Of a stretch of DNA of 64,000 nucleotides, positions 45,814-56,725 are shown in pieces (the first letter of the stretch is position 1; every line of letters begins with the position of its first letter). Source of the DNA: Dasania marina DSM 21967 (lineage in GTDB: Bacteria; Pseudomonadota; Gammaproteobacteria; Pseudomonadales; Dasaniaceae). A program made the position numbers and the translations under genes. A model generated the notes under the pieces. It had not been told where the DNA came from and searched no databases. It saw only the letters and a program-made list of their open reading frames with translations. The stretch spans positions 200,734 through 264,733 of the forward strand of contig NZ_KB891586.1 of NCBI RefSeq assembly GCF_000373485.1, given 5' to 3'.

Positions 45814-46671
45814 ATGAGCGAAGATCGATCTAGCAACGAGCCAGAAGAAAAATCCTGGCTCGAAAAAATTGCCAATGCCTTTTCATCGGAACCCAACAGC
45901 CGTGAGGAATTACTTGAAATTCTCAAGGTTGCGGAACAAAACAAAGTCATAGACAGCGATGTCGTCAGCATTATCGACGGCGCCCTGAAAGTAGCGGATA
46001 AACAGGTACGCGAAATCATGGTACCGCGCTCACAAATGATCGTGGTTAAGGCTGAGCAATCGCTAAAAGAAACCTTGCCCAAAATGATTAAAAGCTCGCA
46101 CTCGCGCTTTCCCGTTATCGGCGAAAACGTGGATGAGATATTGGGTATTTTACTGGCAAAAGATTTACTGCCACAGGTTATAGAAAACGATAACGACAAC
46201 TTCGATATCACCTCACTGCTGCGCGCCGCCACCGTAGTGCCTGAAAGCAAGCGCTTAAATGTGCTGTTGCGCGAGTTTAGGGAAAATCGTAACCACATGG
46301 CCATAGTCATAGATGAATATGGCGGCGTCGCCGGCCTAGTCACTATAGAGGATGTGTTGGAAGAGATAGTCGGCGAGATCGAAGATGAAACCGATGTCGA
46401 GGCCGACGAGTATATTAAAAAACTAGCCGATAACGACTTTATCGTCAAAGCCCTCATCCCTATAGAAGACTTTAACGAGCACTTTAACAGCGACTTTAGC
46501 GATGAAGAGTTCGACACTATAGGCGGCATTATTCTGCGTAAGTTTGGCCACCTACCCAGACGTAATGAAATCACCCACCTCAATGGCTTTGAGTTTAAAA
46601 TACTCAGTGCCGACAGCAGACAGGTGCATTTATTACGCATGGCTATCATAGGCGAAAGCGAACAAGCCTAA
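45814..46671 (+). CDS. corC: CorC/YbeX-family CBS-domain protein
   Basis: A 285-residue cytoplasmic protein with an N-terminal acidic stretch, a pair of CBS domains (about 70-195: VREIMVPRSQMIVVKAEQSL, MAIVIDEYGGVAGLVTIEDV) and a CorC_HlyC transporter-associated domain (about 208-285). Related proteins affect magnesium/cobalt efflux and ribosome metabolism in E. coli. Here it is between ybeY and lnt, as in enterics. Confidence 0.95.
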   Translation: MSEDRSSNEPEEKSWLEKIANAFSSEPNSREELLEILKVAEQNKVIDSDVVSIIDGALKVADKQVREIMVPRSQMIVVKAEQSLKETLPKMIKSSHSRFPVIGENVDEILGILLAKDLLPQVIENDNDNFDITSLLRAATVVPESKRLNVLLREFRENRNHMAIVIDEYGGVAGLVTIEDVLEEIVGEIEDETDVEADEYIKKLADNDFIVKALIPIEDFNEHFNSDFSDEEFDTIGGIILRKFGHLPRRNEITHLNGFEFKILSADSRQVHLLRMAIIGESEQA

Positions 46672-46718
46672 TCACCTAATAATATCTAACAATACCTAAC
46701 AAACAATCGTTGCTTACT

Positions 46719-48224
46719 ATGCCCTACACCACACGCACTCAAGGCTGGCTAGGTCACCTAGCCGCCTTGCTAGCAGGCGGCCTCATCACCCTGTCATTAG
46801 CGCCTTTTAATTACTGGCCACTGGGCATAGTCAGCGCCGCGTTATTTGTATTTTTATTCCAACGGCTCACACCGAAACAGGCCGCCTGGCGCGGTTGGTG
46901 GTTTGGCTTTGGCCTGTTTGCCAGCGGTGCCTCTTGGGTGTATGTGAGCATACATGAATTTGGCTATGCCCCTGTGCCACTGGCTGTGTTTATCACTTTT
47001 TTATTCACCGGCGGCCTGGCACTCACTTGGTTGATATTCGCCTATCTCTATGTACGCTTTATACGGCCACTACCGCTGGGCAACAGCTTGGGCTATGCCG
47101 CCGTGTTTGTTTTGTGTGAATGGTTTCGCAGCTGGTTTTTAACGGGTTTCCCCTGGCTGTATCTGGGCTACGGTTATATAGACACACCACTCGCTGGCTG
47201 GGCACCTGTCACCGGAGTCTACGGTATTAGCTTTATTGTCACCCTTACCGGTGCCGCTATTGCCAACGCCCTAATGCAAAAAAACTACCGCCAACCTCTA
47301 CTAATCGTCAGCGCCCTGCTATGGCTGGGCGGCTATGGCCTGCAGCAAGTCGCTTGGGTAAGCCCCGCCGATAAACCACCACTCAAAATCGCCATGGTGC
47401 AGGCCAATATTTCGCAGGCCGTGAAATGGGACCGCGACCAATACTGGCCCACCCTCAATCTCTACAACCGCATGAGCCAGCCGCTGTGGTCACAAGTCGA
47501 CATAGTCATCTGGCCCGAAGCCGCCGTGCCTGGCATGTACCACAATGCCCAATCCTTTTTAGAGCATATGGCAGAGCAAGCTAATCAACACGGCAGCAGC
47601 TTGATTACCGGCATCCCCAGCTCAGCAACCATAGACGGCCAACGCCACAGCTATAACAGCATCGTTGCCTTAGGCAATGGCGAAGGCCTGTATAACAAAC
47701 AACGGCTAGTGCCCTTTGGTGAATACATCCCCTTAGAGGGCCTACTGCGCGGCCTAATACAGTTTTTTAATTTACCCATGTCAGCCTTTAGCGCCGGCGA
47801 TAGCCAGCAACAACCGCTGCAAGCCGCAGGCATTAGCCTAACACCACTCATTTGCTATGAGGTGGTGTATAGCGAACTGGTTAGCCACAGCGCCGGCCAA
47901 ACCGATATGCTGCTAACCATTAGCAACGATGCCTGGTTTGGCGACTCCATAGGCCCACTACAACATCTAGAAATGGCCCAGATGCGCGCCCTGGAAACCG
48001 GCCGCTACCTCATCCGTAGCACCGGCAGCGGCATTAGCGCCATAGTCAATGAGCGCGGCCACATCACCGTACAGGGGCCACAATTTAAAAAAGCTGTGAT
48101 ACACGGCGAAGCGCAAGTCATGCAAGGGGTCACGCCTTTTGCCCGCAGCGGCTCTTGGCCCATCATCAGCCTGTGTTTAGGCCTCATCGCTAGCCTGTAT
48201 TTACTAGCCCGGCAGCGGCGCTAA
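46719..48224 (+). CDS. lnt: Apolipoprotein N-acyltransferase
   Basis: Inner-membrane enzyme that adds the third acyl chain to lipoproteins. The ATG at 46719 (MPYTTRTQGWLG) is preferred over a TTG three codons earlier. The 501-residue protein has about six transmembrane helices in the first 200 residues, then a nitrilase-like periplasmic domain (about 220-470) with catalytic Glu in WPEAAVPG, Lys in LYNKQRLVPFGEYIPLE and Cys in PLICYEVVYSE. A last helix is at the C-terminus. It supports lipoproteins such as Pal and LptE encoded nearby. Confidence 0.96.
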   Translation: MPYTTRTQGWLGHLAALLAGGLITLSLAPFNYWPLGIVSAALFVFLFQRLTPKQAAWRGWWFGFGLFASGASWVYVSIHEFGYAPVPLAVFITFLFTGGLALTWLIFAYLYVRFIRPLPLGNSLGYAAVFVLCEWFRSWFLTGFPWLYLGYGYIDTPLAGWAPVTGVYGISFIVTLTGAAIANALMQKNYRQPLLIVSALLWLGGYGLQQVAWVSPADKPPLKIAMVQANISQAVKWDRDQYWPTLNLYNRMSQPLWSQVDIVIWPEAAVPGMYHNAQSFLEHMAEQANQHGSSLITGIPSSATIDGQRHSYNSIVALGNGEGLYNKQRLVPFGEYIPLEGLLRGLIQFFNLPMSAFSAGDSQQQPLQAAGISLTPLICYEVVYSELVSHSAGQTDMLLTISNDAWFGDSIGPLQHLEMAQMRALETGRYLIRSTGSGISAIVNERGHITVQGPQFKKAVIHGEAQVMQGVTPFARSGSWPIISLCLGLIASLYLLARQRR

Positions 48225-48274
48225 AGCCGAGTTTAGGCATAGCAATACATGCGCCGCCGGCTAATAGCTGCTAG

Positions 48275-50848
<2,574 letters not shown>

Positions 50849-50868
50849 TAAGCCCACAGGGAAACCTT

Positions 50869-51501
50869 ATGCTGAAAACCACTAAACCTTATGCTGCATT
50901 CGCAATTGTATTATTCCTTAGCGCCTGTGGTTTTCAGTTGCGCGGCAACCTAGAGCTGCCCGCCGGCGCCGAACCTATTAGCATACGCTCGGCCAATAGT
51001 TATTCGCCCTTAAGCATCGCCCTAAGAAACAGCCTTAGCAGCCAACAGGTTGAAGTCGCCGATGATGCCCAGCTTGCCAGCGAGCAAGTGATTAACGCCG
51101 AAACCCTTAGCGACCAAGGCCGCTATATAGCTAAGCAAGAACAAACCCAAGGCTTTCAAATCCATATACTCACGCAGCAGCGCGAACGCCGGGTATTAAG
51201 CTTGGGCGCAGGTGCCAGCGTGGCGGAGTATCAATTAATAGAAACGGTTATCTTTGATCTGCGTAACCCCATAGGCCAAACCGTTATGGGGCCTATTACG
51301 CTTAGCGAATACAAGGCGCTGCCCAATGACCCCAACAAGGTCATTAGCAGCACCGAAGAAACCGAGCTAATACAGCAAGAAATGCTGTTGGCGCTGGCGC
51401 AAAAAATTGCTAGGCAGATTAGCCGTTTTGACTTTGCCCGCGAATTAAATAAGCTCGCTAAAAAAACCACACCCAAGCCTGCGACTAACAGCCAGCCTTA
51501 A
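50869..51501 (+). CDS. lptE: LPS-assembly lipoprotein LptE
   Basis: Outer-membrane lipoprotein that plugs the LptD barrel for lipopolysaccharide insertion. The 210-residue protein has a signal with lipobox FLSAC (Cys20) followed by GFQLRGNLELP, a family signature, and a QEMLLALAQKIARQISRFD helix near the end. The gene lies between leuS and holA, its usual position in gammaproteobacteria. Confidence 0.95.
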   Translation: MLKTTKPYAAFAIVLFLSACGFQLRGNLELPAGAEPISIRSANSYSPLSIALRNSLSSQQVEVADDAQLASEQVINAETLSDQGRYIAKQEQTQGFQIHILTQQRERRVLSLGAGASVAEYQLIETVIFDLRNPIGQTVMGPITLSEYKALPNDPNKVISSTEETELIQQEMLLALAQKIARQISRFDFARELNKLAKKTTPKPATNSQP

Positions 51502-51503
51502 CT

Positions 51504-52526
51504 ATGAAAATCAAAGCCGAGCAATTAGCCCAACAATTAAAAAAACAACTATTGCCCGTCTATTTACTACACGGCGATGAGCCACTGTTAATTCAGGAAT
51601 GCGCTGACCATGTTCGCCGTGCCTGTAAAGCCCAAGGCTTTGGTGACCGCGACATTATTCACGTAGAAAATAATTTTACCGGCGAAGAGTTATATGCTAG
51701 TAACCAATCTATTTCCTTATTTGCCGACCGAAAAATTATTGAACTGCGCATGCCCACCGGCAAGCCCGGCACAGCAGGCTCAAAAGCGCTAGTCGATTAC
51801 GTTGCCAACCCCAGCCCCGATAATGTTTTACTGATTATTTGCGGAAAAATTGAATCCGCCAGCCAGCGCAGTAAATGGTTTAAAACCGTAGAAGCCGCTG
51901 GCGCCTCAGTACAACTATGGCCTATTAATGCCCGCGACCTGCCACGCTGGATAGAACAACGCCTGCGCGCACTAGGCATGCAAGCCAATCCCGACGCCAT
52001 AGAGCTATTAGCCGATAGAGTAGAGGGCAATTTACTGGCCGCCTCGCAAGAGATACACAAACTGCAACTTTATGCCGAGCAGGAAACCATCACCGTAGAG
52101 ACGGTTATGGCCGCGGTAGCCGACAGCGCCCGTTATAATATTTTTGGTTTGATTGATAGCTGCCTAGAAGGCGACACCCTCAGCGCCTTAAAAATGCTGC
52201 AAGGTTTAAAGTCTGAAGGTAATCAAGTGTTCGCCATACTGCCACTATTTACCCGCGAGCTACGCAACCTTTACGCCTGCGCACAGCAAATAGGTGATGG
52301 CCACGGCATAGACAGAGTATTACAAAACCAACGTATCTGGGATAGCCGCAAGCGCATTACCAAAATAGCCCTGCAAAAACTGTCCCTGTCTCGTATAACC
52401 AGACTGATACAGCTGGCCAACGATATAGACCAATCGGCCAAAGGCATGAGCAAAGCCAATAGCTGGGATTTATTAGAACAGCTGATCACACTGATGACCG
52501 GAAGAGAGCTGGCGATAGCGCTCTAA
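51504..52526 (+). CDS. holA: DNA polymerase III subunit delta
   Basis: Clamp-loader subunit that opens the beta sliding clamp. The 340-residue protein has the DNA_pol3_delta N-terminal AAA+ region (LLPVYLLHGDEPLLIQECAD), VEGNLLAASQEIHKLQLYA and the helical C-terminal collar. It starts 2 bp after lptE, so coupling is likely. An unusual gap with DnaA boxes follows it. Confidence 0.96.
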   Translation: MKIKAEQLAQQLKKQLLPVYLLHGDEPLLIQECADHVRRACKAQGFGDRDIIHVENNFTGEELYASNQSISLFADRKIIELRMPTGKPGTAGSKALVDYVANPSPDNVLLIICGKIESASQRSKWFKTVEAAGASVQLWPINARDLPRWIEQRLRALGMQANPDAIELLADRVEGNLLAASQEIHKLQLYAEQETITVETVMAAVADSARYNIFGLIDSCLEGDTLSALKMLQGLKSEGNQVFAILPLFTRELRNLYACAQQIGDGHGIDRVLQNQRIWDSRKRITKIALQKLSLSRITRLIQLANDIDQSAKGMSKANSWDLLEQLITLMTGRELAIAL

Positions 52527-52527
52527 C

Positions 52528-52569
52528 AAGCTGTAAGCTGTAAGCTGTAAGCTGTAAGCTGTAAGCTGT
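52528..52569. repeat. Six tandem copies of the heptamer AAGCTGT
   Basis: Six exact head-to-tail copies of AAGCTGT begin 2 bases after the holA stop codon. The count is likely variable between strains. AAGCTT-like and GCAAG-type near-palindromes follow, but no function is evident. Confidence 0.9.
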
Positions 52570-52662
52570 AAAAAGCTTAACGTTATACCTAAACCTCGCA
52601 AGCCTTTTCTTTTCTCTTGCAGCTTGCAACTTATTTTTTAGCTCACTTTTCATTCTTTTCTG

Positions 52663-52685
52663 TTATCCACAATATCTGTGGATAA
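52663..52685. promoter_or_regulatory. Pair of inverted perfect DnaA boxes
   Basis: TTATCCACA (52663-52671) and its exact reverse complement TGTGGATAA (52677-52685) face each other across five bases. Both match the strong DnaA-box consensus TTATCCACA, and an A/T-rich stretch lies just to the left. Nothing else typical of oriC (dnaA, dnaN, rpmH, gidA) is in the window, so this may be a DnaA-binding locus acting on DnaA supply or on nearby genes instead of the origin. Confidence 0.7.
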
Positions 52686-52948
52686 GTCTGTGCAGAGTCC
52701 AGTGATAAAGCTGGCGAAGGTACCAGCTATAGGCCCTTCAGCATTATGATTAAAAATGAACCCGTGTAAATAAACGCTTATTTTATAGGCTTATTTGTGT
52801 TTTTTACGCTTAAAAATCGCGCTACCAAGCGGGTTCTCAAATAGACATCGGCCAAAATTAATACACCCCCTATAACAATATTCAGGGTAATCCTTTCATC
52901 TAAAAATAACCCCGCCCCTAGCTAAGCTAACACCACAATCACCTATTG

Positions 52949-53767
52949 CTACTCCCCATCGTGCTCGCCCATTAAAAAACGACTAATGCGTTTAAAAGCG
53001 CGCCGATCTTGTAGATAAAATAAATGGCCGCCGCTAAATAATTGCAAATGTGACTGCGGGATTTGCTGATGCATGGCGTGTAAATTAGCCACAGGCGCTA
53101 TGCCATCAAAGCGGCCGCCGCAAATTAATACTGGCATATTTAACTGTGGTAAACGTTGGTAGGTATCATGGCCTATTCTGGCTGCTAGTTGGCGCTGCCT
53201 ACCTATTTCATGGTTAGGCTCTTTTTCGCCTATTGCTTTAGTGGCTAACTGATAATCGATTAAGCGCTGAAAAGTATCGGTATGGCTGAGCTGCCATGAC
53301 AGGTCACGGCGAGTATCACTTAGCTCTAAGAAACGTTTAGCTCGCTCATAGGGTGGCAGAGCATCTAGGCTATGCATAGCAAAAGAGCCGCCGCCCTCAC
53401 CGCCACTTGAAGTACAAGCCAACACCAAACGCTGCACCCGCTGTGGATAGCTCAGCGCAAAGTGTTGCGCCACCATGCCGCCAAAAGAAACACCCATCAC
53501 CGAGCAGGACGACCACTCTAACGCCACTAATAATGCCGCTATATCATCGGCATAATCTTGCAAGCTGTAAGGATAATCAGGCTTGCCACTTTGCCCTAGG
53601 CCGCGCTGATCAAAAGCCAGAATAGTAAAGTGCTCAGCTAAAACCGAATCAAAAATATTAGGCTTGTTGCGCAAATCTGCGCCAGTGCCATTAATATAAA
53701 GCAACTTAGGACCGCTGCCTTTTATCTGGTAATAAAGGGATATATCACGTACGGAAATAAAAGGCAT
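52949..53767 (-). CDS. Alpha/beta hydrolase
   Basis: A 272-residue soluble alpha/beta-hydrolase. The nucleophile elbow is VMGVSFGGMVA (Ser in GXSXG), an oxyanion region is YINGTGADLRNK, the acid is likely in ICGGRFDGIAP and the His in FSGGHLFYLQ. It resembles 3-oxoadipate enol-lactonase-like or haloperoxidase-like hydrolases, but substrate cannot be assigned. It is the downstream member of a minus-strand pair with the phosphatase-like gene, 20 bp apart. Confidence 0.85.
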   Translation of the reverse strand: MPFISVRDISLYYQIKGSGPKLLYINGTGADLRNKPNIFDSVLAEHFTILAFDQRGLGQSGKPDYPYSLQDYADDIAALLVALEWSSCSVMGVSFGGMVAQHFALSYPQRVQRLVLACTSSGGEGGGSFAMHSLDALPPYERAKRFLELSDTRRDLSWQLSHTDTFQRLIDYQLATKAIGEKEPNHEIGRQRQLAARIGHDTYQRLPQLNMPVLICGGRFDGIAPVANLHAMHQQIPQSHLQLFSGGHLFYLQDRRAFKRISRFLMGEHDGE

Positions 53768-53787
53768 AGTTTAAATAATACAGTTGC

Positions 53788-54321
53788 TTAATGTTGAGAA
53801 AGTTTAGCTCGCACCACCGGTGTCAATCCAGTTAAACCCCAGCGCTGCCCTTCCAGTAAGGCATCCTCAATTGGTTGACCGTGCAGCTTAGCGGCTATCA
53901 CCGCCATTAAGCCACCCACCCTATTGCCGCTAGCGCAATGCAATAAGCTGGCTTCGCCATCGAGTTGCGACAATAAATCCGCTAACTTTTCCGCATTCTC
54001 TACAGTAATATCGGCGGCCCCGGCAACCGGAATAGAGTGATATTGCATTCCCAAAGCAAGAACTGCGGCCTTCTCATCCCAAGTTATTTCATCGCTGGGG
54101 CGTAGATTAACAATATGCTTAATGCCCGCCCGCTGTAACAGCTGCAGTTCGTCCTGGCTGGGCTGACCGCTGCTAAATACCTGCGCATCGGGCTGGCGAA
54201 TATTGCTAATCGAAGAACTGGTAATTAACGGTGCATTAAGTACAGGGACTGTATCGCTGCTATAAACAGTTAGGCTCAACGTCGCGAGTAACAAACATAA
54301 TAGTGTTTTCATATATTTCAT
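53788..54321 (-). CDS. Exported phosphatase-like protein of the DUF442/beta-lactamase-hydrolase group
   Basis: A 177-residue protein with a signal peptide (MKYMKTLLCLLLATLSLTVYS). The body has SGQPSQDELQLLQRAGIKHIVNLR, typical of the DSP-like/DUF442 group, and the loop HCASGNRVGG. The catalytic Cys and Arg are separated by four residues, not the five of classic tyrosine phosphatases, as in DUF442 proteins. Activity is therefore uncertain. It precedes the hydrolase gene on the same strand. Confidence 0.8.
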   Translation of the reverse strand: MKYMKTLLCLLLATLSLTVYSSDTVPVLNAPLITSSSISNIRQPDAQVFSSGQPSQDELQLLQRAGIKHIVNLRPSDEITWDEKAAVLALGMQYHSIPVAGAADITVENAEKLADLLSQLDGEASLLHCASGNRVGGLMAVIAAKLHGQPIEDALLEGQRWGLTGLTPVVRAKLSQH

Positions 54322-54435
54322 GTAAAAACTCCTTGAGATGGTGTTTAACTTATCATCCTATTTAACAGGTCATAAGAGTAACCACCATTCAACACCTTAT
54401 TTATAGATCAAACAATGCTTTCTTTACCCAATAAT

Positions 54436-54460
54436 AAAAAAGCCCGCACGAGGCGGGCTT
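54436..54460 (-). terminator. Intrinsic terminator downstream of the OmpA-family gene
   Basis: On the minus strand AGCCCGC and GCGGGCT form a 7-bp stem followed by TTTTTTATTATT. It lies 30 bp past the stop of the OmpA-family gene. Confidence 0.85.
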
Positions 54461-54489
54461 TGATTTTAATAGGCTAAAATAACACGCTA

Positions 54490-55599
54490 TTACTCCGTTA
54501 CTTGCGCCTTAAATACTGCTACTACCCGGCGATTAGTTTTGCGGCCCTCGACAGAGGCATTGTCGGCTACTGGCTTATCTTCACCATAACCTACTGCGCT
54601 TAGACGATTGGCGGCTATACCAAACTGGCTAATCAATACATCACGTACCGATTCAGCACGACTCTGTGATAAACGCTGGTTAAAAGCGGCACCACCACTG
54701 CTATCGGTGTGGCCTTCAATAACCGCGGTTACCGATGCGTATTTACGCATAAAGGCCGCTGCTTTTTCGACTTCAGGCATAAAGTTGTTGGTCAGTTGTG
54801 CCGAGCTGCTGGCAAAAGAAACCTTTAAGGCTATGGTTTCAGTGCGAGTCAATTTTTCGGCACAGCCTTTAGCATCAACTTTAGCGCCTGCAGCCGTATT
54901 AGGGCATTGATCCTTAGAGTTAACCACCCCATCTCTATCAGAATCTAGCTCACAACCGTTGCTGCCTACCGCTACACCCATAGGGCTATTAGGGCATTGA
55001 TCTTGGCTGTCGATAACGCCATCTTTATCGGCATCGACTACAGTCGCTTTTGCAGCCATTGGCTTAGCAGCAGCTTTACCTAGGGCATAGCTTAAGCCAA
55101 CGGTTAACAAACCGTCGTTTTCACTATGGTCCAAGGCGTGAACCAGACGGTAGTCAATTTTTGTAGACCAGCGGTCACTAAAAGCATAGCGAAAACCGGG
55201 GCCAAAAGTCGCTGTAGTTTCATCATTTTTATCTGATAAGTCGTAGTCATACTCTTGGTGGCCCAAACCTAAAGCCAAGTAAGGTGAAAACTTTTTATTA
55301 CCTAAGGCATTTAAGTAATACATCCCCTCCAACAGTAAATGCTTCATGTCAGCATCATTGCCCGGAGCGCCTTCGCTATCCATGGAACCCTGCAGGTATT
55401 TTAATTCAGTACCCCACGACTCGTTATATTGATACTCCAGACCCAGGCCATAGACTACATCTTCATTTAGCTTTCTTTCGTTATCGGGCTTTTGGTGACC
55501 TACCATAGGGTTGATATACCACTGGCCGCTATGGTCGTCAGCAAGAGCAATATTGCCTATAGACAGGGCAATAGCTGTAACTAATGTTGTTTTCATCAT
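54490..55599 (-). CDS. OmpA-family outer-membrane protein with calcium-binding repeats
   Basis: A 369-residue protein. I start at the ATG at 55597-55599, with GGAG six bases upstream; the next codon is also ATG. In order: signal peptide (TLVTAIALSIGNIALA), an N-terminal beta-barrel of about 160 residues (QWYINPMVGHQKPD, GPGFRYAFSDRWSTKIDYR), two TSP3-type calcium-binding repeats (DADKDGVIDSQDQCPN, DSDRDGVVNSKDQCPN), and an OmpA domain (about 250-365) with IEGHTDSSGGAAFNQRLSQS. It anchors to peptidoglycan like Pal. Single gene with its own terminator; MscS gene lies upstream. Confidence 0.9.
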   Translation of the reverse strand: MMKTTLVTAIALSIGNIALADDHSGQWYINPMVGHQKPDNERKLNEDVVYGLGLEYQYNESWGTELKYLQGSMDSEGAPGNDADMKHLLLEGMYYLNALGNKKFSPYLALGLGHQEYDYDLSDKNDETTATFGPGFRYAFSDRWSTKIDYRLVHALDHSENDGLLTVGLSYALGKAAAKPMAAKATVVDADKDGVIDSQDQCPNSPMGVAVGSNGCELDSDRDGVVNSKDQCPNTAAGAKVDAKGCAEKLTRTETIALKVSFASSSAQLTNNFMPEVEKAAAFMRKYASVTAVIEGHTDSSGGAAFNQRLSQSRAESVRDVLISQFGIAANRLSAVGYGEDKPVADNASVEGRKTNRRVVAVFKAQVTE

Positions 55600-55633
55600 A
55601 ATAAACTCCAAATTTTATTGATAAGCTTTACTA

Positions 55634-56452
55634 TTAGCTTACTTCTTTGTGTAAGTGCACATCCATTTGTGGATAAGGTATACCTATACCCTCTTCATCA
55701 AATCGCAACTTAATTTTTTCAGTGATATCAAACTTCGTTGGCCAGTAATCAGCTGAGTTAACCCAGGGGCGTACTACAAAGTTAACCGAAGATTCACCTA
55801 ACTCAGATACTGCAATGGTCACCGCAGGCTCAGCTAACACCCGCTCATCCGCGTCCACAATTTCATTAAGTACTTCTTTAGCTCTACGGATATCGGCATC
55901 ATAGGATATACCTACAATTAAATCGATACGCCTAGTAGCCTCTGTGGAGAAATTGGTAATAGGCCCGCCCATAATACGCGAATTTGGCACTGTAATGATT
56001 TTATTATCACCCGTTTTTAAAATAGTGCTAAAAATACTGATGTTTTTTACCGACCCCATAACGCCACCGGCATCGATGAAATCGCCCAGTTTAATGGGGC
56101 GAAACAATATAATAAGTACACCTGAGGCAAAATTTGCCAGCGAGCCCTGCAAGGCCAAACCCACAGCTAAACCTGCCGCACCAACAATGGCGACAAATGA
56201 TGCCGTTTGTATGCCTATTTGCCCTAGCGCAGCAATCACCACAAAAGCTAGCAGCAGGCCATTGATTAAATTAGCAGCAAAAATACTAATGGTGCTATCC
56301 ACACCACTTTTTACCATTGAGCCTTTCACGGCGCTTGCAATGTATTTAGCGATGATTTTACCGACTATAAATATAACAACAGCCAACGCTAGCTTTACGC
56401 CATACTCCATAACCACAGGCATATAATCGTCTATATATTTTTGTATTTCCAT
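55634..56452 (-). CDS. MscS-family small-conductance mechanosensitive channel
   Basis: A 272-residue inner-membrane channel of the short MscS type. Three N-terminal helices (about 15-40, 57-80, 84-110), the pore helix GAAGLAVGLALQGSLANFASGV with its small-residue packing, and the cytoplasmic beta/vestibule domain ending GIPYPQMDVHLHKEV are all visible. It should act as an osmotic safety valve. It lies immediately upstream of the OmpA gene, with 34 bp between them. Confidence 0.94.
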   Translation of the reverse strand: MEIQKYIDDYMPVVMEYGVKLALAVVIFIVGKIIAKYIASAVKGSMVKSGVDSTISIFAANLINGLLLAFVVIAALGQIGIQTASFVAIVGAAGLAVGLALQGSLANFASGVLIILFRPIKLGDFIDAGGVMGSVKNISIFSTILKTGDNKIITVPNSRIMGGPITNFSTEATRRIDLIVGISYDADIRRAKEVLNEIVDADERVLAEPAVTIAVSELGESSVNFVVRPWVNSADYWPTKFDITEKIKLRFDEEGIGIPYPQMDVHLHKEVS

Positions 56453-56725
56453 AATTGTATCCTCGAGTTATTTATATTAATACCACAGCACATCAAACCT
56501 CTCTAGCAGCACCGCTCTGGCCGTAACAATAGTCTGGCTATTCTACGACCAACCTCCCCACCAAAACAACACAGTAGCAGACTATTCTACAGGTTTAAAA
56601 TAGGGTTAAGTCAAAGCTAAGTCATTTAAAAAATTAAATAAAATAAATATTACGCCGATAGTAGTAACAACAACAAAAACACCTAAAAATGCCGCAGGCA
56701 CGGCCTGCGCCATAAGGATGATGAA

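Larger units (their letters stand above)
52527..52948. other. Gene-free gap after holA with repeats and DnaA boxes
   Basis: This 422-bp region lies between the holA stop and the convergent hydrolase gene. It contains a heptamer tandem repeat, an A/T-rich run (about 52627-52660) and two inverted DnaA boxes, each listed separately. No reading frame, tRNA or clear terminator is present. Confidence 0.7.

Noticed and set aside
45786-46649. Long minus-strand frame over corC
   Set aside because: Serine-rich translation with no domain; the corC frame on the other strand is clearly the gene.
52663-52685. Chromosome replication origin
   Set aside because: Only two DnaA boxes are present and none of the usual origin neighbours (dnaA, dnaN, gidA/mnmG, rpmH) are in the window.
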